The notes under the pieces were generated by a model, which worked only from the letters and a program-made list of their open reading frames with translations, had not been told where the DNA came from and did no database searches. A stretch of 64,000 bases of DNA from Acinetobacter sp. ANC 4558 (GTDB taxonomy: Bacteria; Pseudomonadota; Gammaproteobacteria; Pseudomonadales; Moraxellaceae), in NCBI RefSeq assembly GCF_002135375.1, contig NZ_NEGH01000003.1, positions 1-64,000 on the forward strand, in the 5' to 3' direction. Below are positions 8,087 to 17,477 of the stretch, piece after piece (within the stretch, counting starts at the first letter, position 1; each line of letters opens with the position of its first letter). Made by a program: the position numbers and the translations under genes.

Positions 8087-8917
8087 ATGTTAGAAATTGA
8101 AAAGCTTAAGGAAATTTACCCACTTATTGTGACCCCGAGTCATGATGGAAAATATTTTAATAATTATTTAATTTCAATTTTAAATTTACAAAATATTGCG
8201 ATGAAAATTGGTATGCCACTTCAGTTTTATTTTATGCAAGGGGAGAGTTTAGTTACGCGTGCTAGAAATAATTGTGTTGCTGCATTTCTAGAAAATCAAG
8301 AATGGACACATTTATTTTGGATTGATGCCGATATTGGATTTAGCATTGAGAGTGCTTTAAGGCTACTTTTATCAGACTACGATATTGCTGCGGGTGTTTA
8401 TCCTCTAAAAAAGGAGATTTGGCCAACAGAGGGATTACCAGCACAGATGAAGCAAGAAGAGTTTAATACGTATTATCAGAAATATACTGTGAATGCTTCA
8501 GGAGAAGATCGTGTTGAGATTAATATTGGTACAGATGGTTTTATTGAAATGGGTGAAGCACCTACGGGTTTTATGCTGATTAAAAGAGCTGTTTTTGAAC
8601 GAATGATGGTTGCTTATCCAGAGTTAAAGTATGTACCAGATTCTATTGGACATAAGGATAAGGGTTATCATTTTCGGTTTTTCGATGTGATGGTTCATCC
8701 AATTTCTAAACGTTATTTATCAGAAGATTATGGTTTTTGTTATTTATGGGAAAAACTGGGTGGGAGGATTTATATTGATGGCAAGTCAGACCTAAGTCAT
8801 CAAGGTTCAAAGCTTTATCATGGAAATTTTGCAGAGTCACTTAAAGTCAATTTAACCAATGCAATTGGTGCAAAGGAAGGTTTAGAAATGAAAATTTCAG
8901 GTTTAGACTATTTATGA
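8087..8917 (+). CDS. Glycosyltransferase-like protein (GT-A fold, DxD motif)
   Basis: A 276-residue cytosolic protein. The segment LFWIDADIGFSIESALRLL near residues 79-97 holds a DxD-type metal/nucleotide-sugar motif (DAD). It is preceded by GESLVTRARNNCVAAFL, and further on come AAGVYPLKK, APTGFMLIKRAVFERM and SEDYGFCYLWEKLGGRIYID. This order is that of GT-A glycosyltransferase-like proteins found as single genes in many proteobacteria. Acceptor and sugar are unknown. No sugar-nucleotide genes are nearby. It has its own upstream region and a terminator just before it, so it is probably a single transcription unit. The start at 8087 has a GAGG-like site (gaggaa) about 10 nt upstream. Confidence 0.7.
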   Translation: MLEIEKLKEIYPLIVTPSHDGKYFNNYLISILNLQNIAMKIGMPLQFYFMQGESLVTRARNNCVAAFLENQEWTHLFWIDADIGFSIESALRLLLSDYDIAAGVYPLKKEIWPTEGLPAQMKQEEFNTYYQKYTVNASGEDRVEINIGTDGFIEMGEAPTGFMLIKRAVFERMMVAYPELKYVPDSIGHKDKGYHFRFFDVMVHPISKRYLSEDYGFCYLWEKLGGRIYIDGKSDLSHQGSKLYHGNFAESLKVNLTNAIGAKEGLEMKISGLDYL

Positions 8918-8973
8918 TCAAAGGCTGTAATCAACAATTGATCATAAATAAATCACGTTAAAGCTATCATATT

Positions 8974-9654
8974 TTAAGTGGGTATGCTTCTTAAATATAA
9001 AATAAAAGTCGGAAGCCAAATTGCAGTAAATACTGCATTAACTGCCATGCCAAATGCTGCATAACGCCCTGCGATACTGCCTCGTTGCCATGCTTGAGCA
9101 GTACCGATGGCGTGCGCTGCTAAACCTAATGCTAAACCAGAAGCACGTTCATCATTAATTCTTCTGAGTATCAACGGTGAGAAAGCCGCACCAATAACAC
9201 CAGAAAGAATCACAATTAAAATGACCAGACTGACTTGAGATTCAAGCAAGGTCGCAATATTAATTGCAATCGGGGTTGTAACTGCACGTGTAGCGAAAGC
9301 AAGAATATCTGGGCTCGACATATGTAATAAGTAGGCAAGTCCCATTGGAAGTGCAACAGCACTTATACTTGCAAAAACTAAAATGCTGATCATGATTTTT
9401 AGTGGCAAATCATCATAACGCATTGTCGCGAGTGGAATGGCTAAAGCTACTGTGACATATCCTAATAAGCGACTAAATAAGGGGTCTGTTTGACTCATAT
9501 ATTCTTCATATGAAATGCCAAAACAGAATAATAAAATAAGAACAAAGAACATGCTAAAAACAAGAACAGGAACTTGAGGGACTTTTTTATTACATGGTTT
9601 AGCCAGTAAATAAGCAATCAGTGTGATGATAAAAGCATATATAATCGAAAGCAC
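8974..9654 (-). CDS. lrgB: LrgB/CidB-family membrane protein
   Basis: A 226-residue inner-membrane protein with about six to seven hydrophobic segments. Conserved LrgB features are FATRAVTTPIAINIA and GLAAHAIGTAQAW near the C terminus. LrgA/LrgB pairs act in holin-like control of autolysis and, in several bacteria, in export of pyruvate or glycolate; which applies here is unknown. I chose the GTG at 9654 because AGGAGA lies 6 nt before it. A longer TTG start at 9684 would overlap lrgA and lacks such a site. It follows lrgA by 10 nt. Confidence 0.9.
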   Translation of the reverse strand: MLSIIYAFIITLIAYLLAKPCNKKVPQVPVLVFSMFFVLILLFCFGISYEEYMSQTDPLFSRLLGYVTVALAIPLATMRYDDLPLKIMISILVFASISAVALPMGLAYLLHMSSPDILAFATRAVTTPIAINIATLLESQVSLVILIVILSGVIGAAFSPLILRRINDERASGLALGLAAHAIGTAQAWQRGSIAGRYAAFGMAVNAVFTAIWLPTFILYLRSIPT

Positions 9655-9664
9655 AATGAATCTC

Positions 9665-10036
9665 CTATAACCAACGTTTCGCAATTTTTGCGTAAATCCA
9701 TAAGGGGATTAATGTACTAATAAATAAAACTGCTAAGAATGTTGGTATTTTTTCACCCATATGAACCAACATAATGAGAGAACCTGCACTAATCGGAAGA
9801 AACGCGAATGCACTTTCTTTCATTATTTTATTATTAGTTTCAATTAAACCCGTTGGAATATGTCCCAATATTCGCCATAGAAATAAAACAATAAGTAAGC
9901 TCATTAAACCGACTAAATTACCTAATTCTGGGTGTGAAAATTGGGTCATGATCCATAATGCACCTTCCCTGAATGCAACAATAAGTACTAAGGTTGCAAT
10001 CCACATACGCCAATCTATATGTTTAAGCCAGTCCAT
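9665..10036 (-). CDS. lrgA: LrgA/CidA-family holin-like membrane protein
   Basis: A 123-residue protein with four hydrophobic segments, the normal LrgA layout. It includes HPELGNLVGLMSLLIVLFL and AFAFLPISAGSLIML, typical of the family. It is the partner of the LrgB-type protein immediately downstream, and the two form a two-gene operon on the minus strand. Hydropathy and neighbour support the call; the physiological substrate is not evident. Confidence 0.9.
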   Translation of the reverse strand: MDWLKHIDWRMWIATLVLIVAFREGALWIMTQFSHPELGNLVGLMSLLIVLFLWRILGHIPTGLIETNNKIMKESAFAFLPISAGSLIMLVHMGEKIPTFLAVLFISTLIPLWIYAKIAKRWL

Positions 10037-10073
10037 GATTTTGTAAAAGTCTATTTATCAAGTTTTGAACAAT

Positions 10074-11405
10074 TTAATCCTTGAGTTCAAACTCTTCAAG
10101 TACTGGTTGGAAATTTTTTGCTTTTTCACCCAATATTTCGTCTAATGGTAAATGTAATTTTTTTATCAAATGTTCAATTTTATGAGGGGCCATGATGACC
10201 TCTATATGTAAATTTCCCTCGTCATCATACTGTTCAGATTGGATGACATTTAAGGCATAAAGTTGCGTACGAAGTTTACCATATGCTGGTTTAAGACACA
10301 GATTAAAACTTTGAATTTGCCCCATTAAGCTCTCATGAACTGCTTGGCGTAATAAGTCTAATCCTTCTCCTGTATGTGCTGAAAGATAGACTCGATCTGG
10401 TTGGTGTTCTTTAGCATAAATGATTTTAGCATTTTCATGGCTTTGATCAATTTTGTTATACACTCGAATGATAGGAACATCTGCACCAATTTCGGACAAG
10501 ACTTTATCAACGGCTTCAATCTGTTCTAACATTTCAGGACTACTGGAGTCGATAATATGTAATAGTAAGGTTGCTTCTAACGTTTCTTCGAGCGTAGCCT
10601 TAAATGATTCAACTAATGAGTGCGATAAATTTCGTACAAAACCAACGGTATCTGCCAATACGAGCGATCCAATACCATCCCAATCTAAACGTCTAAGTGT
10701 TGGGTCTAGTGTGGCAAAAAGCTGATCTGCAGCATAAACATCACTTTTGGCTAAAATATTAAATAAGGTTGATTTTCCCGCATTGGTATAACCGACAAGA
10801 GATACGGTTGGAATGGCTGCTTTTTGTCGAGCGACTCGACCTTGTTGTCGAGTTTGACGAACCTTATCTAATTTAGTTTTTAATTGTCCCATGCGAATTT
10901 TGAGTAAACGACGGTCTGTTTCAAGTAATGTTTCACCAGGGCCTCGTAGTCCAATCCCCCCTTTTTGACTATCTAACGTACCTCGACTTCTAATGAGACG
11001 GGAGGACAGATGATGTAATTGTGCAAGTTCGACCTGAAGTTTACCTTCATAAGTACGGGCACGCTGAGCAAAAATATCTAAAATAAGTTCTGTTCGATCA
11101 ACGACACGACACTTCATTATTTTTTCTAAGTTACGTGCTTGGGCAGGAGTAAGTGCATGATCAAAAATAACTAGATTTGCTTCTAACTCTTCGACGAATA
11201 AGGCAATTTCTTCAGCTTTCCCTGAGCCTACAAATAGTTTTGCATCAGGTCTGATTTTATGGACATATAAATGTTGAAGAATTTCAGCACCCGCAGATTT
11301 CGTCAGTAGCGCAAACTCATCAGCATCTAAATCTTCTAAACTTTGAACAGAAACACTGACTAAGATGACACGTTCACCATCTGTTTGTTGCATTACGTTG
11401 ACCAC
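10074..11405 (-). CDS. hflX: Ribosome-associated GTPase HflX
   Basis: A 443-residue GTPase that binds the 50S subunit and can split stalled or stress-damaged ribosomes. Domains in order: N-terminal HflX domain (about 10-110), a charged coiled-coil linker (150-200, with GPGETLLETDRR), the G domain with GYTNAGKST (205-213), DTVGF, and NKID, then a C-terminal tail. The start is a GTG at 11405 with GGAG about 10 nt before it; an ATG at 11393 (MQQTDG) is the alternative. In many proteobacteria hflX follows hfq; here hfq is not adjacent, and the gene stands alone, divergent from the acyltransferase at 11639. Confidence 0.97.
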   Translation of the reverse strand: MVNVMQQTDGERVILVSVSVQSLEDLDADEFALLTKSAGAEILQHLYVHKIRPDAKLFVGSGKAEEIALFVEELEANLVIFDHALTPAQARNLEKIMKCRVVDRTELILDIFAQRARTYEGKLQVELAQLHHLSSRLIRSRGTLDSQKGGIGLRGPGETLLETDRRLLKIRMGQLKTKLDKVRQTRQQGRVARQKAAIPTVSLVGYTNAGKSTLFNILAKSDVYAADQLFATLDPTLRRLDWDGIGSLVLADTVGFVRNLSHSLVESFKATLEETLEATLLLHIIDSSSPEMLEQIEAVDKVLSEIGADVPIIRVYNKIDQSHENAKIIYAKEHQPDRVYLSAHTGEGLDLLRQAVHESLMGQIQSFNLCLKPAYGKLRTQLYALNVIQSEQYDDEGNLHIEVIMAPHKIEHLIKKLHLPLDEILGEKAKNFQPVLEEFELKD

Positions 11406-11638
11406 TGCGGTGTTGCTCCAATTATAAAATATCTATTTTAGTGTAATCATATTCATGATATAGAACTTTCTTCATCGATAATTGATTAAAATGATTTTAT
11501 TTAATGACGCATTCATAATTTTTTGATACACATACTCAGTTTTTATCTGCAATGTAAGTGGATAGAGAACAGGATAAAATGAAAATAAAAACCATTGCAG
11601 CAAGATTAACTTGATGCAATGATCATTAATGAATAAAT

Positions 11639-12448
11639 ATGGGCTCTAAAATATTGACAATGAATAGCGTTTCAAAATTTTTTTTATATTCAAAAAAAAT
11701 AGTTGCGGTCATGAGTGCCGTCTTTCAAGGATTTTACTTGGTCTTTAGATATCGCCTTTATCAAGACAGTAATAATCCTAAAAACACGAGATATGTACAA
11801 TATTTCTGTCGTCGTCTATCTAAAGTTTTTAATATTGAAGTTCAGGTTCATGGCGAAATTCCAAGAACACCTGCTTTATGGGTATCGAATCATATTTCTT
11901 GGTTAGATATTGCTGTATTAGGTTCAGGTGCGCGAGTATTCTTTTTAGCAAAAGCAGAAATTGAACAATGGCCGTTGCTTGGTAAATTAGCCAAAGGTGG
12001 TGGTACTTTATTTATAAAAAGAGGCTCTGGGGATTCAATTCGAATTCGAGAACAAATTGCTGGTTTTTTAAAACAAGATATTCCTGTTTTATTTTTTCCA
12101 GAAGCAACAACAACAGACGGTTCAAAAGTTAAAAAGGTGCATGGTCGTATCTTAGGTGCTGCAATTGAGGCACAAAAACCAGTGCAAATTTGTCTGATTT
12201 GTTATGTAAATCAAAAAGGAGAATTAGACTTAGTTTCACCATTTATTGGTGATATTACGTTTATGCAACATGTGAAAAATGTAATTGAAATGCCACAGGT
12301 TACTGCACATTTAATGGCATTACCTCATATTTCTGTTGAAGGTCATACAGTAGATACGTTAACCGCATTGGTTCAAGAGAAAATGGTTATCGGATTGGCT
12401 CAATTGCAAAATGAGGTATTACGTGGAAAAAATAATGGCAATTTGTAA
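11639..12448 (+). CDS. PlsC-type lysophospholipid acyltransferase
   Basis: A 269-residue membrane-associated acyltransferase. The NHxxxxD catalytic motif is NHISWLD near residue 89, followed by the substrate-binding region FIKRGSG and FFPEATTTDG near 154 (FPEGT-type motif). An N-terminal hydrophobic helix (about 18-38) anchors it. Enzymes of this family move an acyl chain from acyl-ACP or acyl-CoA to a lyso-lipid such as lysophosphatidic acid. Because an OlsB-like gene occurs at 56584, an OlsA-type role (lyso-ornithine lipid acylation) is possible but only inferred. It is convergent with the phospholipase D-like gene, with 12 bases between the stops. Confidence 0.88.
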   Translation: MGSKILTMNSVSKFFLYSKKIVAVMSAVFQGFYLVFRYRLYQDSNNPKNTRYVQYFCRRLSKVFNIEVQVHGEIPRTPALWVSNHISWLDIAVLGSGARVFFLAKAEIEQWPLLGKLAKGGGTLFIKRGSGDSIRIREQIAGFLKQDIPVLFFPEATTTDGSKVKKVHGRILGAAIEAQKPVQICLICYVNQKGELDLVSPFIGDITFMQHVKNVIEMPQVTAHLMALPHISVEGHTVDTLTALVQEKMVIGLAQLQNEVLRGKNNGNL

Positions 12449-12460
12449 TGGATACTAATT

Positions 12461-14101
12461 TTACATGAGACCTTCAATTGGAAGCCATGAGGTGATTTTA
12501 AGAAGTGCTTTTTGATACCATTTTAATTTTGGCTCATCGGTGAATGTACGAACTTCACCATTGGGCTTAGGAACTTGCCAGTTAATGTGATGATTTGCAT
12601 CTAATACCAATTTATAGGCATATTTGGCGAGATGATTATCCATTGTTTCATGGACGCCAGCAGCAAGTTCAGGGCTATCGAGTAGTACACCAATTTCTGT
12701 ATTTAAATATGAAGATCTTGGGTCGAAGTTGAAAGAGCCAATAAATACTTGCTTTTCATCGATTGCCATTAATTTTGCATGTAAACTAGAGCGACTTAAA
12801 CCTTTTAGGCTAACTTTTGCTTTTTTAGAAAATTCTTCTATATTCGCATTTAAGTTTTCTTGGTCAGGAGCATATAAAAACTCATAAAGCTCAACATCAT
12901 TTTCTAATAATTCTTGACGATATTTTGAATAAAATGCATGTACAATCGAAACATCATTTGCTGCAAATGAGTTGGTTAAAACGCGTACTTTTATACCACT
13001 TTTAGCTAATTCACTGAGTTTTTGAGTTCCAACCTTCTCTGGAACAAAATAGGCAGAAATAATATCAATACTATGATTTGGTTCTTTTAAATGTTTAAGT
13101 AATTGAAAATTTAAATGTTCTTCTTTTGTTGCACGACTTTTAATTTTACTTGGAGAATCTTTTACGACTTCAGCTGTGGTCCAATTGAATTTGATATCTT
13201 GATTTAACCATTTTTCAAATGTTTGTGAACGATAGGCTAAATCTAAATAATTTTGTACTGACGCTTCCTGATAGTGCGCGTCAAGCTGTTGTTTTAAGCC
13301 GTCATAACGAAGCGGATAGCGTTGATGATCGACAATCTGACGAACAGGGAATGCATAATCATCATTCCAATATTCATCAAATGAGTGAATAATTTCATCA
13401 GCAGCTGTTCCAACTAAAAGAATATCGACATCAGAAAATTGATATTTATCACTTAAATTATAATACTGATCACTCATATTACGACCACCAATCAGTGCAA
13501 TCTGGTTGTCGACAATAAAACTTTTGTTGTGCATACGTCTATTAACACGCTTAAGATCAAGCGCAATATCAAGCAATCTATGTTGCCTAAACCCATAAGG
13601 ATTATAAAGTTTGACATCAATGTTGGCATGTTGATCGAGAGCTAAAAAAACACCTTCCATTTTTTTTGCATTATTATCATCGATGAGCAAGCGGACTTTT
13701 ACACCACGATTTGCTGCATTAATAATTGAATATAAAGCCAAAGCACCTATGCGATCATTATCCCAAATATAATATTGTAAATCTAAAGTTTTTTCTGCTT
13801 TATCAATCAGATGAATTCGTGTGGAGAGCGCTTCAAGTGGATCATATAAAATATGGTAGCCCGTTAGATCTGGATGCATTTGTCGCAAAGGTTGAATCAT
13901 TTTTGCTAATGCAGTTTGACTCGTATCAGATTGAAAAGCGTAATGCGTAGGTTGAGCATATTGTTTGGGTAATGTTGAACAGCCTGAAATGCCAAGAACA
14001 AGTAAACAACTCAACCATACTGTCGTTGAGCGATGGATATTGATGATCTTAGTGCAATGAAATAACAAATTTAATTCCTTCAGGCAGTTGTTTTTAATCA
14101 T
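12461..14101 (-). CDS. Phospholipase D-family lipoprotein, cardiolipin synthase ClsC-like
   Basis: A 546-residue protein with two HKD motifs: HNKSFIVDNQIALIGGRN near residue 190 and HAKLMAIDEKQVFIGSFN near 437, both complete (HxKx4D). The N terminus carries a lipobox, LLVLGISGC near residue 40, so it is probably a lipid-anchored periplasmic or membrane protein. Two-HKD proteins of this layout include ClsC, which makes cardiolipin from phosphatidylglycerol and phosphatidylethanolamine. A ~20-residue stretch precedes the signal peptide, so the true start may be internal, at a TTG. Substrate not proven. Confidence 0.88.
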   Translation of the reverse strand: MIKNNCLKELNLLFHCTKIINIHRSTTVWLSCLLVLGISGCSTLPKQYAQPTHYAFQSDTSQTALAKMIQPLRQMHPDLTGYHILYDPLEALSTRIHLIDKAEKTLDLQYYIWDNDRIGALALYSIINAANRGVKVRLLIDDNNAKKMEGVFLALDQHANIDVKLYNPYGFRQHRLLDIALDLKRVNRRMHNKSFIVDNQIALIGGRNMSDQYYNLSDKYQFSDVDILLVGTAADEIIHSFDEYWNDDYAFPVRQIVDHQRYPLRYDGLKQQLDAHYQEASVQNYLDLAYRSQTFEKWLNQDIKFNWTTAEVVKDSPSKIKSRATKEEHLNFQLLKHLKEPNHSIDIISAYFVPEKVGTQKLSELAKSGIKVRVLTNSFAANDVSIVHAFYSKYRQELLENDVELYEFLYAPDQENLNANIEEFSKKAKVSLKGLSRSSLHAKLMAIDEKQVFIGSFNFDPRSSYLNTEIGVLLDSPELAAGVHETMDNHLAKYAYKLVLDANHHINWQVPKPNGEVRTFTDEPKLKWYQKALLKITSWLPIEGLM

Positions 14102-14194
14102 TAGTACAAAATTAGGTTTGTATCAAACTTTGAGCTGTGAAAAAATAAACAAATCTATCAGCGTACGCCATTTACTAAATGGATGAGATAAATA

Positions 14195-15205
14195 ATGTGG
14201 TCATCTAATTCAATCCAATTTTATTTTTATATTGCTTTAGGCATGCTTTTGCTATGGGCAATATCTCAAGCTTGGATGAGCCAGAAAAGAACAGAAACAA
14301 TCCATCCATTTAAAGCTTTTATTCATTTATTGGCATATTATTTATCATATTTACTCATTCCTATTTGTCTTTTCAGTGCATATGCGGGTTGGATTGGACA
14401 TTATTCTTTACATGAAGCTCTTTTTATATTCGCGCTGACAGGAATATTGATTTATGCGCGCTTCATCGAGCCGATGTTTATACATGTTAAGCGAACATGC
14501 TATCAAATTTACCCTGAAAAATCTTTAGATAAATCAGTTAAAATTGCGCTACTTGCAGACTTGCATGTCGGGCTATTTTCTGGACGAGAACAACAATTAA
14601 AGCGAATTGTTAGCAAAGTAAATGAACAAAATCCAGATTTAGTCGTTGTTTCTGGCGATTGGACGTATGAGCCTGAACGTACATTAGTAGATGAATTGGC
14701 AATATTAAAAGAAATTAAAGCACCGATTTATTCAGTGAATGGTAATCATGATGAACAATATCCTGGGCCGCCCATTCAAGTGTTATTGGCACATGCATTA
14801 AAAGAAAATAATGTGATGGATATTGAAGGAAAAATTGTTGAATTTGATGATTTTCGCTTAATTGGAATTGGTGATTTATGGGCAGGTAAAACGGATATGC
14901 GCTTTATGCCCGATTTACCCCAAGATAAACCTTGGATTATTTTATCGCATAATCCAGATACTGTAGATATGGTACCAAAGTTAAATTATAGAGCATTAAT
15001 GCTGTCAGGGCATACACATGGTGGACAAGTTGAATTACCGTGGTTGACAGATTATGTGATGAAAAAAGTGTCTATTTTAGGTCATAAAAAAGGACTTTAC
15101 TCACATCAAAATGCGGACGTATTGGTTACGGTGGGGACTGGTATGGTTGGTGTTCCATTTCGTTTTAGAGTTCCTCCGACAATCGATATTATTGAGCTTA
15201 TTTAG
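14195..15205 (+). CDS. Membrane-anchored calcineurin-like metallophosphoesterase
   Basis: A 336-residue protein with two to three N-terminal membrane helices (about 1-95) and a metallophosphoesterase domain. All metal motifs are visible: LLADLHVGLF (DxH), VSGDWTYEP (GDxx), GNHDEQYP (GNHD), LSHNPD and SGHTHGGQ (GHTH). This layout is that of the YkuE/YaeI/LpxG-like group, some members of which hydrolyse UDP-diacylglucosamine in lipid A synthesis; here the substrate is unknown. It starts 93 nt from the divergent phospholipase D-like gene. A terminator follows. Confidence 0.9.
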   Translation: MWSSNSIQFYFYIALGMLLLWAISQAWMSQKRTETIHPFKAFIHLLAYYLSYLLIPICLFSAYAGWIGHYSLHEALFIFALTGILIYARFIEPMFIHVKRTCYQIYPEKSLDKSVKIALLADLHVGLFSGREQQLKRIVSKVNEQNPDLVVVSGDWTYEPERTLVDELAILKEIKAPIYSVNGNHDEQYPGPPIQVLLAHALKENNVMDIEGKIVEFDDFRLIGIGDLWAGKTDMRFMPDLPQDKPWIILSHNPDTVDMVPKLNYRALMLSGHTHGGQVELPWLTDYVMKKVSILGHKKGLYSHQNADVLVTVGTGMVGVPFRFRVPPTIDIIELI

Positions 15206-15218
15206 GTTATTAAAAATA

Positions 15219-15249
15219 AAAAAACCAGCATTATATTGCTGGTTTTTTA
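15219..15249. terminator. Bidirectional terminator
   Basis: Stem AACCAGCA / TGCTGGTT with A-rich and T-rich flanks, between the converging phosphoesterase gene and the MHS transporter gene. Confidence 0.9.
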
Positions 15250-15265
15250 TTAAAATAGTTGAGTT

Positions 15266-16579
15266 TTAAACTTGATTATTTACATCATCATTCTTCGTTT
15301 CGCGCAGTGCTAAAAAGGCACATAATGAGAGAATTGAGGCTGCTGTTAAATAATAACCTACTGCAGATAAACCATAAGTTGTTGCAAGTTTTGTGGCAAT
15401 TAGTGGCGCAAAGGAAGCTCCAAAAATTCCAGCAAGGTTAAAGGTTAATGCAGAACCTGTATAACGTACAGAAGTTGGAAAAATTTCAGAAAGAACAGTT
15501 CCAATTGGACCATAGGTTAAGCCCATAATCGATAAACCAATGCATAGAAATAAGAATACAATAAAAGTATTACCAGAATCGAGCATTGTTGCGAATACTA
15601 AACCGAATAAGGCTGAAACAATACAAACACCAACAGATGTTGCTTTACGACCAAATTTTTCAGCAAAAATTGCAGATAATGGAATAAACGCAGCAAAACA
15701 AAGTGTTGCGACAAGTTGTAACTCTAGGAATTCAGAACGTGAATATCCTAATTGAGTTGTGCCCCAGTTTAAAGCAAAAACAGTTGTAAGATAGAAAACA
15801 ACAAATGTACAAATAGCAGCAATTGTACCTAAAATAAGTACACCCCAATGTTTTACCATAACCTCTTTAAAAGGCACATTGACTTCTTTTTGTTTATCTA
15901 AAACCTTTTGGAATGCTGGCGTTTCGTGTAGTTTTAAACGAATCCATAAACCAACAATCACTAATAAAGCACTTGAAATGAATGGAATACGCCAACCCCA
16001 TGCCATAAATGCTTCTTCAGACATGAAGGCACCAAGCGTAAGGAATGATCCTGTCGCAAGAATAAAGCCAATAGGGGCACCAAGTTGAGGGAACATACCA
16101 TACCAAGCACGCTTACCTTCTGGTGCATTTTCAGTTGCCAACAAAACAGCACCCGACCATTCACCGCCTAGACCTAAACCTTGCCCTAAACGGCAAAGTG
16201 CGAGTAGGAGTGGGGCAGCGATACCAATTTGCGCATAGGTTGGGAGTAAACCAATGGCAACTGTTGATATTCCCATCGTAAGAAGCGCTGCAACCAGAGT
16301 TGCTTTTCGCCCAATTCGATCACCTAAATGACCAAAGATTGCAGCACCAATTGGACGTGCAATAAATGCAATTGCAAATGTTGCTAAAGACTGAATCGTT
16401 GCAGTGGTTGGATCGGTGCTTGCAGGGAAGAATAAATGCGGGAAAATAATGACCGCAGCAGTTGCATAAATATAAAAGTCGAAAAATTCGATCGTCGTAC
16501 CGACAAGACTTGCTGTCAGTACACGAAATTTAGAGTTAGTTGCTACAGGTTGATTTGTAGCTGAATTTGCTGACGCCAT
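15266..16579 (-). CDS. MFS transporter, metabolite:H+ symporter (MHS) family
   Basis: A 437-residue inner-membrane protein with 12 predicted helices. The family signature is clear: TTIEFFDFYIY in helix 1, RPIGAAIFGHLGDRIGRK in the helix 2-3 loop, and GLGLGGEWSGAVLLATE in helix 4-5. The MHS family (ShiA, KgtP, ProP, CitA relatives) carries small acids or betaines with protons. The substrate cannot be read from sequence and no catabolic genes adjoin. A remnant of a second MHS-like gene occurs at 27755-28165. Confidence 0.93.
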   Translation of the reverse strand: MASANSATNQPVATNSKFRVLTASLVGTTIEFFDFYIYATAAVIIFPHLFFPASTDPTTATIQSLATFAIAFIARPIGAAIFGHLGDRIGRKATLVAALLTMGISTVAIGLLPTYAQIGIAAPLLLALCRLGQGLGLGGEWSGAVLLATENAPEGKRAWYGMFPQLGAPIGFILATGSFLTLGAFMSEEAFMAWGWRIPFISSALLVIVGLWIRLKLHETPAFQKVLDKQKEVNVPFKEVMVKHWGVLILGTIAAICTFVVFYLTTVFALNWGTTQLGYSRSEFLELQLVATLCFAAFIPLSAIFAEKFGRKATSVGVCIVSALFGLVFATMLDSGNTFIVFLFLCIGLSIMGLTYGPIGTVLSEIFPTSVRYTGSALTFNLAGIFGASFAPLIATKLATTYGLSAVGYYLTAASILSLCAFLALRETKNDDVNNQV

Positions 16580-16724
16580 GGAGGACCTTACACTTACTAA
16601 AAATAAAAAATTAGATTTAAAAGCGTAATCTTTTTAAAAAAAGGCGTAATTTTTTAAAAAAACAACGGCAATCTTCTCAAATCAACACGCTTAGGGTCAC
16701 TAAACAAATCTGTCGAGGAGATGA

Positions 16725-17372
16725 TTAAATCACGTACCAATAAATAGACAGGAATTGTAATCCTGCACCTAAAAGTACAAAAATATGCCAGATAGCGTGC
16801 GTATATCTTACTTGTTTTAACGCATAAAACAATGCGCCAACAGTATAAGAAACACCTCCTGCTATGAGTAAGGTTAAACATTGATCAGTTAAAAAGTGTT
16901 GCATATCATCAATGATTAATAAAGCTAACCATCCCATAGTTAAATATGCAAACAGGGAGATTTTTTGAAAAGAGTGAATAAAGACTAATTTAAATAATGT
17001 TCCAATTAGCGCAATAATCCATAAAGCAACTAGCAAGTAATGCGCTTTAGGCGTTGGAATTGCAATGGCCAGAAAAGGGGTATAGGTTCCAGCAATTAAA
17101 TAATAAATTGCAGTATGATCTAATTTTTTATAAAAATGCCTCCGATCAGCAGTCACAGACATATGGTAAAGTGCTGAGGCAGAGAATAATAAAATCATAC
17201 TGAAAGCATAGATCCATAATGCCATCCATTGTCCCCAATGAAGGTAGGATCCTTTAATGATTAAAAGGATACCTGCGATAAGAGACAAGATTGCCCCAAT
17301 ACCATGGCTCCAGTAATTTAATTTTTCTTCTACAACATCATAGTCTTCAAGCAATGGAGCATTATTTTTCAT
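16725..17372 (-). CDS. trhA: Hemolysin III / PAQR family membrane protein (YqfA/TrhA)
   Basis: A 215-residue protein with seven hydrophobic segments. Conserved PAQR/HlyIII residues are seen in NYWSHGIGA near residue 20, SASALYHMS near 65, LDHTAIYYLIAGTYTPF near 84 and HAIWHIFVLLGA near 190; these His and Asp residues form the predicted metal site. E. coli YqfA (TrhA) has been linked to membrane fatty-acid homeostasis; hemolytic activity should not be assumed. A single gene, divergent from the methyltransferase at 17478. Confidence 0.92.
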   Translation of the reverse strand: MKNNAPLLEDYDVVEEKLNYWSHGIGAILSLIAGILLIIKGSYLHWGQWMALWIYAFSMILLFSASALYHMSVTADRRHFYKKLDHTAIYYLIAGTYTPFLAIAIPTPKAHYLLVALWIIALIGTLFKLVFIHSFQKISLFAYLTMGWLALLIIDDMQHFLTDQCLTLLIAGGVSYTVGALFYALKQVRYTHAIWHIFVLLGAGLQFLSIYWYVI

Positions 17373-17477
17373 GAAATTTCGCTCATATTAAAAAATATAC
17401 ACCTGTATATTAATTTAATTTTGAATTTAAAGTAAGAAGCTTTAAACTTTAAGGTCAATTTTCTTCAGGTTCATTTC

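Noticed and set aside
9774..10046. 90-codon plus-strand frame opposite lrgA
   Set aside because: Mirror frame of lrgA; lacks a ribosome-binding site and any family resemblance.
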